A DNA stretch of 64,000 nucleotides, from assembly GCA_964020155.1 (NCBI GenBank), contig OZ026548.1, positions 3,571,397 through 3,635,396 of the forward strand, in the 5' to 3' direction. How positions within the stretch are numbered: the stretch's first letter is position 1; every line of letters begins with the position of its first letter. This document shows positions 1-11,400 of the stretch, piece by piece. A program made the position numbers and the translations under genes. The notes below the pieces were generated by a model. That model worked only from the letters and a program-made list of their open reading frames with translations, did no database searches and was not told the origin of the DNA. The stretch comes from Chondrilla cf. caribensis. Its lineage: Eukaryota; Porifera; Demospongiae; Chondrillida; Chondrillidae.

Positions 1-85
1 AGGTACATCCTTTAAATTTCGTTGATAAATTTGTGATCTTAGTGAACAGAAACCATACGCGACTACAGATATGATCTAAACTCAC

Positions 86-172
86 TTCAGCCTCTTTCGT
101 AACTCTCGGAACAGTTGATTTGACGAACGAATCGAGACTTTTCTGCTTGAAGTTCAGAGCTTGTATGTTCAT
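86..172 (-). CDS. CABIN1-like gene, exon 1 only (copy A)
   Basis: This is a 29-codon first exon starting MNIQALNFKQ and ending KEAE in phase 0 at a GTGAGT donor. It matches exon 1 of the fuller CABIN1-like gene at 41562-41476 with two conservative changes in the last third. The start was chosen because both copies keep this ATG open, although copy A carries a 7-bp net insertion just upstream (near 185-205) that shifts any longer frame. Vertebrate CABIN1 also begins with a short segment before its first TPR-like helices. The remaining exons would lie left of base 1, so integrity of this copy cannot be judged. Confidence 0.55.
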
Positions 173-1489
173 GTTGGGGGCTCCTATGCTCCAACAGTGT
201 AGAGGCGTTTAATGTAACAGCGATCAGTTCATAAACGCCAGTAGCTATTATTGTCACACGCAACCCAGTTACAGTCAACCAAGTATTTCGAGTTGAAAAT
301 AAATTCGTTGAGCTGCCGTCCCCCGCACACACACACACACACGCGCGCGCGTACATTGTTATTATGGTGTATATCATTGTACACTATTATAGAGTATTTG
401 AATGTTAACATTAGGTGCATATAATTACAATGCATGCACGTGTAGTTCATGTGCAGTCTCTTGACCAGTACACTATATATGTAGTGTCCCATCAACTGGG
501 GACTAGGTTGAGAGATATGTATGGATGGTCCAGTACATTTGTGAAGAAGTAACCACATTTGTTCAATAATATTACATCAAATCCATGACAATAATTATAA
601 TTGATCTTTCACTAGCACACAGTGAAGGTGGGATAAAATGACATTATCACATAATACAACATATAATTCAAACAACAAGTGATAAAATGTACAATTAAAA
701 TTATACAGATAAATAACAAGGATAAAAACAATGATAAAATAAATAAATAAAACATAAAAACACAATTATTAGGAAAAATGTACACCAATTGAATTGTGAC
801 AGATGGCTCAGTCTCCTTGCAGCTGTCCTACTGAAGGCTGTAATACTTCCACACTAGACACAAACTGATATACATTGCATCAGATGACCAGTATGTGTGC
901 GTACACAATACAATACATGTGTCAGTGTCCGTGTTGAGATGGATACAAGTACATCATCTTCTGATGAGTCATGTCATGTTTGATGAGCATTACTTCAATG
1001 CATTGTTCCATAAAATACCTCAAATATGCTTTATTGATCAGCTGATGTACAAAAATAAGGGAACAAGTAAGTGTAGGCAAGATGTAAGCAATAGATAGTG
1101 GGAAACAGTACACAACACACACACATGGTACATACTATGAATAATAGCATATTTAGTACATAATATACATGTGGTACATACAGTACACACGTATATAATA
1201 CACCAGTTTAGATACAGTATGGGACTTCATGCCTGTGTGCACACTCACACCATACCACTCCCTTACACACTGTACACACTAAAATGTACCTTTACACTCA
1301 CCAGCAACTCACAGCATTCTGATAGCTGTCAGAATGGATTGAGAGGGAAATAGTGAGCAGGATTATCAACATGGATACCAGAGAAACAACATGGCCACCT
1401 GGAGGCAGAGAACAAAACATAACAATAAAACATAACCGCACACTACATTTTCTACACAGAAGTCATCCACTCACCAACAACTAATCAGG
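173..1489. other. AT-rich spacer upstream of CABIN1-like exon 1 (copy A)
   Basis: No gene is visible. The stretch holds a short CA/CG tract (about 326-353), AT-rich DNA and a run of about 200 bp with many AAATAA-type words near 640-780. It is closely matched by 41563-43740, except that copy B has two extra insertions there (42642-43394). As it separates a minus-strand 5' end from the next array, it probably contains the CABIN1-like promoter. No TATA box or other motif can be assigned with confidence. Confidence 0.5.
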
Positions 1490-4400
1490 ATCTCCTTTGA
1501 GAGGTAGGTAGTGCACAGGAGGGTGTGTGGTCCAGCTAGATGAGAGGGTGTGGTCCTGGCAGACGAGAGGGTGTGGCCCTGGCAAAGGAGAGGGTGTAGT
1601 CCTGGTACTTGAGAAAGGTGGTCCTGGCAGATGTGAAGGTGTGGTCCTGTCAGATAAGAGAGTGCGGTTCTTGCCAAGAAAAGGGGTGGTTTAGGCAAAA
1701 AAGTTTGGTCCTGGCAACAGAGAAGGTGTGGTTCTGGCAAATGAGGATGCAGTTCTGGCAGAGTAAATGGTGTGGTCTGGGAAGAATGGATGGTGTGGTC
1801 CAGGCAAATGAGAGTGGTGATCTTGGCAAAGAAGAGGGTGTCATCTTGGCAAAATAGAGGGGTTAGTCCAGGGAAAGAAGAGGGTGTGGTCCTGGCATAG
1901 AAGGGTGGTTCTGGCAGAGAAGATGGTGTCCTGGTAGATGAGAGGTGTGGTCCTATCATACGAGAGGAGTGGTCCTGCTCGATCAGAGGAGTGGCCTTGG
2001 TAGATGACAGGAGTGGTCCTGGTAGATGAGAGGAGTGGTCCTGGTAGATGACAGGAGTGGTCCTGGTAGATGAGAGGAGTGGTCCTGGTAGATGAGAGGA
2101 GTGGTCCTGGCAGATGAGAGGAGTGGTCCTGGCAGATGAGAGGAGTGGTCCTGGCAGATGAGAGGAGTGGTCCTGGTAGATGAGAGGAGTGGTCCCAGCA
2201 GATGAAAGGAGTGGTCCTGGCAGATGTGAGGAGTGGTCCTGGCAGATGAGAGGAGTGGTCCTGGCAGACTAGAGGAGTGGTCCTGGCAGATGAGAGGAGT
2301 GGTCTCTGTAGATGAGAGGAGTGGTCCTGGTAGATGACAGGAGTGGTCCTGGTAGATGAGAGGAGTGGTCCTGGTAGATGAGAGGAGTGGTCCTGGCAGA
2401 TGAGAGGAGTGGTCCTGGTAGATGAGAGGAGTGGTCCTGGTAGATGAGAGGAGTGGTCCTGGTAGATGAGAGGAGTGGTCCTGGCAGACGAGAGGAGTGG
2501 TCCTGGCAGATGAGAGGAGTGGTCTCGGTAGATGAGAGGAGTGGTCCTGGCAGATGAGAGGAGTGATCCTGGCAGATGAGAGGAGTGGTCCCAGCAGATG
2601 AGAGGAGTGGTCCTGGCAGATGTGAGGAGTGGTCCTGGCAGATGAGAGGAGTGGTCCTGGCAGACTAGAGGAGTGGTCCTGGCAGATGAGAGGAATGGTC
2701 TCTGTAGATGAGAGGAGTGGTCCTGGTAGATGAGAGGAGTGGTACTGGTAGATGAGGGGAGTGGTCCTGCTCAATCAGAGGAGTGGCCTTGGTAGATGAG
2801 AGGAGTGGTCCTGGAAGATGAGAGGAGTGGTCCTGGTAGATAAGAGGAGTGGTCTCGGTAGATGAGAGGAGTGGTCCTGTCAGATGAGAGGAGTGGTCAT
2901 GGCAGATGAGAGGAGTGGTCCCAGGAGATGAAAGGAGTGGTCCTGGCAGATGGGAGGAGTGGTCCTGGTAGATGGGAGGAGTGGTCCTGGTAGATGAGAG
3001 GAGTGGTCCTGGCAGACTAGAGGAGTGGTCCTGGCAGATGAGAGGAGTGGTCTCTGTAGATGAGAGGAGTGGTCCTGGCAGATGAAAGGAGTGGTCCTGG
3101 TAGATGAGGGGAGTGGTCCTGCTCAATCAGAGGAGTGGCCTTGGTAGATGAGAGGAGTGGTCCTGGAAGATGAGAGGAGTGGTCCTGGTAGATGGGAGGA
3201 GTGGTCCCGGCAGATGAGGGAAGTGGAGTGGTCCTGGCAGATGAGAGGAGTGATCCTGGTAGATGAGAGGAGTGGTCCTGGCAGATGAGGGAAGTGGAGT
3301 GGTCCTGGCAGATGAGAGGAGTGATCCTGGTAGATAAGAGGAGTGGTCCTGGCAGATGGGAGGAGTGGTCCCGGCAGATGAGGGAAGTGGAGTGGTCCTG
3401 GCAGATGAGAGGAGTGATCCTGGTAGATGAGAGGAGTGGTCCTGGCAGATGAGAGGAGTGGTCATGGCAGATGAGAGGAGTGGTCCTGGCAGATGGGAGG
3501 AGTGGTCCTGGAAGATGAGAGGAGTGGTCCTGGCAAATGAGAGGAGTGGTCCTGGTAGATGTGAGGAGTGGTTTCGGTAGATGAGAGGAGTGGTCCTGGC
3601 AGATGAGAGGAGTGGTCATGGCAGATGAGAGGAGTGGTCCCGGCAGATGAAAGGAGTGGTCCTGGCAGATGTGAGGAGTGGTCATGGCAGATGGGAGGAG
3701 TGGTCCTGGCAGATGAGAGGAGTGGTCCTGGCAGATGAGAGGAGTGGTTCTGGCAAATGAGGGGAGTGGTCCTGGAAGATGTGAGGAGTGGTCCTGGCAG
3801 ATGAGAGGAGTGGTCCCAGCAGACAAAAGGAGTGGTCCTGGCAGATGAGAGGAGTGGTCTCTGTAGATAAGAGGAGTGGTCCTGGCAGATGAAAGGAGTG
3901 GTCCTGGTAGATGAGAGAAGTGGTCCTGGTAGATGAGGGGAGTGGTCCTGCTCAATCAGAGGAGTGGCCTTGGTAGATGAGAGGAGTGGTCCTGGAAGAT
4001 GAGAGGAGTGGTCCTGGTAGATTAGAGGAGTGGTCCTGGCAGATGAGAGGAGTGGTCCTGGCAGATGAGAGGAGTGGTCCCAGCAGATGAAAGGAGTGGT
4101 CCTGGCAGATGGGAGGAGTGGTCCTGGCAGATGGGAGGAGTGGTCCTGGAAGATGAGAGGAGTGGTCCTGGCAGATGAGAGGAGTGGTCCTGGCAGATGA
4201 GAGGAGTGGTCTTGGCAGATGAGGGGAGTGGTCCTGGAAGATGAGAGGAGTGGTCCTGGCAGATGAGAGGAGTGGTCCCGGCAGATGAGGGGAGTGGTCC
4301 TGGCAGATGTGAGGAGTGGTCCTGGCAGATGGAGGAGTGGTCCTGGCAGATGAGGGAAGTGGAGTGGTCCCGGCAGATGAGAGGAGTGGTCCTGGCAGAT

Positions 4401-7165
4401 GAGAGGAGTGGTCTTGGCAGATGAGGGGAGTGGTCCTGGAAGATGAGAGGAGTGGTCCTGGCAGATCAGAGGAGTGGTCCCGGCAGATGAGGGAAGTGGA
4501 GTGGTCCCGGCAGATGAGAGGAGTGGTCCTGGCAGATGAGAGGAGTGGTCTTGGCAGATGAGGGGAGTGGTCCCAGCAGACAAAAGGAGTGGTCCTGGCA
4601 GATGAGAGGAGTAATCTCTGTAGATGAGAGGAGTGGTCCTGGCAGATCAGAGGAGTGGTCTTGGCAGATGAGGGGAGTGGTCCTGGAAGATGAGAGGAGT
4701 GGTCCTGGCAGATGAGAGGAGTGGTCTTGGCAGATGAGAGGAGTGGTCCTGGCAGATGAGGGGAGTGGTCCTGGAAGATGAGAGGAGTGGTCCTGGCAGA
4801 TCAGAGGAGTGGTCCCGGCAGATGAGGGGAGTGGTCCTGGCAGATGTGAGGAGTGGTCCTGGCAGATGGAGGAGTGGTCCTGGCAGATAAGGGAAGTGGA
4901 GTGGTCCCGGCAGATGAGAGGAGTGGTCCTGGCAGATGAGAGGAGTTGTCTTGGCAGATGAGGGGAGTGGTCCTGGAAGATGAGAGGAGTGGTCCTGGCA
5001 GATCAGAGGAGTGGTCCCGGCAGATGAGGGAAGCGGAGTGGTCCCGGCAGATGAGAGGAGTGGTCCTGGCAGATGAGAGGAGTGGTCTTGGCAGATGAGG
5101 GGAGTGGTCCTGGAAGATGAGAGGAGTGGTCCTGGCAGATCAGAGGAGTGGTCCCGGCAGATGAGGGAAGTGGAGTGGTCCCAGCAGACAAAAGGAGTGG
5201 TCCTGGCAGATGAGAGGAGTAGTCTCTGTAGATGAGAGGAGTGGTCCTGGCAGATGAGAGGAGTGGTCCTGGTAGATGAGAGGAGTGGTCTTGGCAGATG
5301 AGGGGAGTGGTCCTGGAAGATGAGAGGAGTGGTCCTGGCAGATCAGAGGAGTGGTCCCGGCAGATGAGGGAAGTGGAGTGGTCACGGCAGATGAGAGGAG
5401 TGGTCCTGGCAGATGAGAGGAGTGGTCCTGGCAGATGAGGGGAGTGGACTTGGCAGATGAGAGGAGTGGTCCTTGCAGATGCGAGGAGTGGTCCTGGCAG
5501 ATGAGAGGAGTGGTCTTGGCAGATGAGGGGAGTGGTCCTGGAAGATGAGAGGAGTGGTCCTGGCAGATCAGAGGAGTGGTCCCGGCAGATGAGGGAAGTG
5601 GAGTGGTCCCGGCAGATGAGAGGAGTGGTCCTGGCAGATGAGAGGAGTGGTCCTGGCAGATGAGGGGAGTGGACTTGGCAGATGAGAGGAGTGGTCCTTG
5701 CAGATGCGAGGAGTGGTCCTGGCAGATGAGAGGAGTGGTCTTGGCAGATGAGGGGAGTGGTCCTGGAAGATGAGAGGAGTGGTCCTGGCAGATGAGAGGA
5801 GTTGTCCCGGCAGATGAGGGGAGTGGTCCTGGCAGATGAGAGGAGTGGTCCTGGCAGATGAGGGAAGTGGAGTGGTCCCGGCAGATGAGAGGAGTGGTCC
5901 TGGCAGATGAGAGGAGTGGTCTTGGCAGATGAGGGGAGTGGTCCTGGAAGATGAGAGGAGTGGTCCCGGCAGATGAGGGAAGTGGAGTGGTCCCGGCAGA
6001 TGAGAGGAGTGGTCCTGGCAGATGAGAGGAGTGGTCTTGGCAGATGAGGGGAGTGGTCCTGGAAGATGAGAGGAGTGGTCCTGGCAGATCAGAGGAGTGG
6101 TCCCGGCAGATGAGGGAAGTGGAGTGGTCCCAGCAGACAAAAGGAGTGGTCCTGGCAGATGAGAGGAGTAGTCTCTGTAGATGAGAGGAGTGGTCCTGGC
6201 AGATGAGAGGAGTGGTCCTGGTAGATGAGAGGAGTGGTCTTGGCAGATGAGGGGAGTGGTCCTGGAAGATGAGAGGAGTGGTCCTGGCAGATGAGAGGAG
6301 TGGTCTTGGCAGATGAGGGAAGTGGTCCTGGAAGATGAGAGGAGTGGTCCTGGCAAATGAGAGGAGTGGTCCTGGCAGATGAGAGGAGTGGTCCTGGCAA
6401 ATGAGGGGAGTGGTCCTGGAAGATGTGAGGAGTGGTCCTGGCAGATGAGAGGAGTGGTCCCAGCAGACAAAAGGAGTGGTCCTGGCAGATGAGAGGAGTA
6501 GTCTCTGTAGATGAGAGGAGTGGTCCTGGTAGATGAAAGGAGTGGTCCTGGTAGATGAGAGGAGTGGTCCTGGCAGATGAGAGGAGTGGTCCTGGCAGAT
6601 GAGAGGAGTGGTCCCAGCAGACAAAAGGAGTGGTCCTGGCAGATGAGAGGAGTAGTCTCTGTAGATGAGAGGAGTGGTCCTGGCAGATGAGAGGAGTGGT
6701 CCTGGCAGATGAGAGGAGTGGTCTTGGCAGATGAGGGGAGTGGTCCTGGAAGATGAGAGGAGTGGTCCTGGCAGATCAGAGGAGTGGTCCCGGCAAATGA
6801 GGGAAGTGGAGTGGTTCCGGCAGATGAGAGGAGTGGTCTTGGCAGATGAGGGGAGTGGTCCTGGAAGATGAGAGGAGTGGTCCTGGCAGATCAGAGGAGT
6901 GGTCCCGGCAGATGAGGGAAGTGGAGTGGTCCCGGCAGATGAGAGGAGTGGTCCTGGCAGATGAGAGGAGTGGTCTTGGCAGATGAGGGGAGTGGTCCTG
7001 GAAGATGAGAGGAGTGGTCCTGGCAGATCAGAGGAGTGGTCCCGGCAAATGAGGGAAGTGGAGTGGTTCCGGCAGATGAGAGGAGTGGTCCTGGCAGATG
7101 AGAGGAGTGGTCCCGGTAGATGAGGGAAGTGGAGCGGTCCCGGCAGATGAGAGGAGTGGTCTTGG
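1490..7165. repeat. 22-bp minisatellite array A
   Basis: This is a tandem array of a 22-bp unit that on the plus strand starts GATGAGAGGAGTGG and ends TCCTGGCA, with roughly 235 copies between about 1980 and 7165. The first 490 bp are a degenerate fringe with GAGGGTGTGG variants. A 27-bp variant with an extra AGTGG-like insertion recurs. From about 4.4 kb a six-unit higher-order repeat of about 137 bp appears, with its marker unit starting GATCAGAGG at 4466, 5009, 5147, 5573, 6784 and others. The minus strand lacks stops in the unit. Because 22 is not a multiple of 3, three units give a 22-residue periodic open frame, producing long meaningless ORFs. The array lies about 280 bp beyond the last exon of the ankyrin gene. 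Confidence 0.95.
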
Positions 7166-7446
7166 CAGATGCAAGGGTGTGGTTCTAGGAGAAATAACAG
7201 TGTTTTTCTAGAACATGAGAGGGTGTGGTCCTGATAAGAGGGGGTGTGGTTTGGTGAGGAGAGTAAAGAATCTTTGGAAAGTGTATTATGGTAGAGCAGT
7301 GGATGTACTCCTGGTAGGTTATTAGGTGTGGTCCTGACTTAGGGATCACAAACATTCTGTTAGACTTATATACCGAGTGAGATCTTTTCCCAACAATAGA
7401 GCTGAGTGTGTTCTCTTTAACGATCATATTATCTGTATCTGGTGGG
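7166..7446. other. 3' flank of ankyrin gene A
   Basis: This is the short non-repetitive stretch between the minisatellite and the last ankyrin-gene exon. On the minus strand it is the presumed 3' UTR. No AATAAA was recognised close to the stop codon, so the transcript end is unknown. Confidence 0.4.
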
Positions 7447-8418
7447 TTAGGTGGGTCCAGTGGTTGGATCAGTAGAGGTGGGTTGAGTAGTAACAGCAAA
7501 TGGGGGATACCCTTTTTCTGCAGGAATAAGAGATTTGAGTATAAATATCTCATATGTATTGTGTGGTGCAACATATAAACCACACAATAATACACCATAC
7601 ACAAGATGTGCATTGTACATAATACAACACTCACTCACACACGCACACACACAGAGTGGGTGAAGATGGTGAGGGACAACTCCATGAATGAAGAAAGTGG
7701 AAAATTTCAAGTTTAGAGACAATTGTCAAACTCTATCACCAATATCACAGATGAGCACATGTAGTGAATATTGAAACAAGTATATGTAGTGAGTTTGGGG
7801 ATACATGCAGAAGTGAATTCAAACAAATACATGGAGGCAATCAATAATGCACTGTACTATACACTTATGAATCCAATAAGGACCTGACCACATTCAAACT
7901 CATGAACACTTACTGGTCAGGAGGTCCAATTCCTCCTTCATAGCTCTCCCGAGCCCACTCATCTTAGGGTAGCCGGGTATGCTCCTCATCACCTCACACA
8001 GTTTACTGATACTGTCGGGATTGGCATGCCTCTGGAGGTGAATGAGAAGTTTATCGGTTCCTTCTTCCACACTACAGTTGGTAATACGATAAGCAACAGC
8101 TGGAGAGATGACTTCCTTGATTTGTAGTCTTGACACAATAGCGTGTGAGTCAACATTGTGGAGGAACCTTTCAATGAACTTGTTCATGAACGCCTTAGAG
8201 TCAAATACTCCACCTGCACACAAGAAAGGATATGTTCTGCCATATGTTACGCACTAACAGTTCACGCTTTCTGTAACGGTAAATAGCGGATCCGTTAACC
8301 TAGAACATTAAACGAAATTATCATTGCCTTATTTGCACCGTACTGCATGTACAGGCATGCATGATGTATGTATGTACAGTACACCCTTACATGCATTTGT
8401 ACACAAGCGTGCACACAT

Positions 8419-8477
<59 letters not shown>

Positions 8478-11400
8478 CACACACCATGAAGACTTTTCAT
8501 ATGCAATGTCGTCTGCATCACAGTGGACTGGGTCTTGTCCTGTAACAAAGTATTAGAAAAGATGATGAATTCCCATTTCCAATCTAGTCATCTCCAGAAA
8601 TATGCAACAAACATAGTCACACTTACGTACTTGTGAAGATGCTAGTTCTTCTACAATCTTGGCTGTGATGTCATCAACAGTATTCTTTGTCTCAAAGTGA
8701 CCTATGGCATCAAGTAGGGTCTTCCATGTCACCTGGCTGCCGTGTTTCAACCAGTGCTTCAACATGGAGTAGTAAGCCTCATCATCACTTGAAGCTTCCT
8801 CACCAAGTCTGTCCAGTTCACCCTCATCTACCTCCAAGAGATTTCCCACTCTTTCCCATTTGTCTTTGTGTTGTAGTTTGGACAGAACATGCTTGTCTAT
8901 GAGTGAACGACTGGGTCTTCCTCCCATGATCCTGTTGGCATCACTAATCTCTTCCCCTCCCACTAACTGGTAACCCAAAAAAGATAAGATCCTTAAAGTG
9001 GCTTCTTTACCAACTTCGTCACATTTAAATAGCTCTTTCACAGCCAGGAAAGCACCTATGTACTTCTGTTCCATCTGTTTTGGTAGGTTGGCCCACAGAC
9101 CAGGTCCACCACCTGCTCTCTCGATCATACTGGCAATGTCGTGAAAGTCAAACTGACGAGCTATGTCCAGGGGACTTAGTCCGTTAGGAAAGAGTTCGTT
9201 AACTGTATACTTTGTAGATGAGTGAGAGATTAGCTTGTCTATGAAGACTTTGTAGTCCTTGGCACCTCTCTTGATACTATTTCCCACAGAGTAATTAATT
9301 AAGATCTTACATACTATCAAAGAAATGTGCAGTGGAGAGAGAGGACATTCATCTTGTAAATGAAGCCTTTGAAAGATATTAACTGTTTGAAAAGGGAAGT
9401 AGTGACACAAAACATTATTTGTCATGGACCATGTTTGATGGGCTGCTTCAGTGAACATACTCTCATCTCTGGAAAGTGTTGTTATCACCAGTGGATCACC
9501 TGTGAAGGAACCTAAAATCAAGAGCTTACAAGGATCAAGAAGATTCCTATTCTTGAGAGAGAGAATGGATTCTCTGATGCTATCTCCAAGGTCATTGAAC
9601 CCACAGGCCTTACAGAGTTCACGTAATTTGTTCATCTGTCCACACATTACAGCTACTTCAAACATGGAAAGACCATAATGGTTTTGAGTAGTAACATTAC
9701 AATGTTTGGAAATCAAAAATTTCACAATTTCCACATGGCCTTCTCCAGCTGCCCACACTAAAGGAGTCAGACCCATGGAATTACAGCAATCAATAGGATT
9801 ATTATCAGGTACACATACCAGTTGATTAGATAAATCTACCTCTGATTCAGTGGCCATTGGGTGTTGTGGATTATATTGCTCATATATTGCATCTGATAAT
9901 ACTGTCACTACTTGTACAGAACCACTAAGAACTGCCTGATGTAGAGGAGTTCCAAAAACACCTGCCATTATGTCTGGATTAGCTCCCAACCTCAGGAATT
10001 CACGCACTGCTTCCAGTTTGCCTTTCCACGCTGCTGAATGGAGGGGAGTGTAGCCATTAGCATCTCCATTGATATCCAAACCATATTCTACCAACCAACC
10101 TACTAATTCAACATGACCACCTTGGGCAGCAAAATGTAGGACACTTTGACCACTACTGCTCAATACATCAATTGGACAACCTTCATCCAATAAAACTGAC
10201 ATTACCTTCTTGTGACCACCCAATGCAGCTTGATGTAGTGGAGTCCCGTAAGTACCAACAACCTTTGTCATTGATGTCTTTCCACCCAATCTCAGCAATT
10301 CATGGACTGCTTCCAGTTTGCCTGCAGCAGCTGCTGAATGGAGGGGAGTGTTGCCATTAGCATCTCCTCTATTGACATCCAAACCACATTCTACCAACCA
10401 ACCTACTAATTCAACATGACCACCTTCGGCAGCGGCATGTAGGACACTTTGACCAATACTGCTCACCACATCAATTGGACAACCTTCATTCAGTAAAACT
10501 GACATTACCTTTTTGTGACCACCAAATGCAGCTTGATGTAGTGGAGTCCCACAAGTACCAGCAACCTTTGTCATTGATGCCTTTCCACCCAATCTCAGCA
10601 ATTCATGCACTGCTTCCAGTTTGCCATTACACACTGCTGAGTGGATGGGAGTGTAGCCATCAGCATCAACTCTATTGACATCCAAACCACATTCTACCAA
10701 CCAACCTAGTAATTCAACATGACCACCTTTGGCAGCAAAATGTAGGACACTTTTACCAACACTGGTCACCACATCAATTGGACAACCTTCATCCAGTAAA
10801 ACTGACATTACCTTTTTGTGACCACCAAATGCAGCTTGATGTAGTGGAGTCCCACAAGTACCAGCAACCTTTGTCATTGATGCCTTTCCACCCAATCTCA
10901 GCAATTCATGGACTGCTTCCAGTTTGCCTGCTTCAGCTGCTAAGTGGAGGGAAATGTTGCCATCAGCATCTCCTCTATTGACATCCAAACCATATTCTAC
11001 CAACCAACCTACTAATTCAACATGACCACCTTGGGCAGCGGAATGTAGGACACTTTCACCAATACTGCTCACCACATCAATTGGACAACCTTCATCCAAT
11101 AAAACTGACATTACCTTCTTGTGACCACCCAATGCAGCTTGATGTAGTGGAGTCCCACAAGTACCAGCAACCTTTGTCATTGATGCCTTTCCACCCAATC
11201 TCAGCAATTCATGCACTGCTTCCAGTTTGCCATTACGTGCTGCTGAATGGAGGGGAGTGTAGCCAATAGCATCTTCTCTATTGACATCCAAACCACATTC
11301 TACCAACCAACCTACTAATTTAACATGACCACCTTGGGCAGCGGAATGTAGGACACTTTGACCAATACTGCTCAATACATCAATTGGACAACCTTCATCC

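Noticed and set aside
1983..6624. Long minus-strand open frames of 100-490 codons with SRTTPLICQDHSSHLPGPLL-type repeats
   Set aside because: They are the translation of the 22-bp minisatellite in which no minus frame contains a stop. There is no start context, splice structure or conservation between arrays. The same applies to 44217-48782.
1490..7165. CRISPR-like array
   Set aside because: Repeats are contiguous with no unique spacers, and the genome is eukaryotic.
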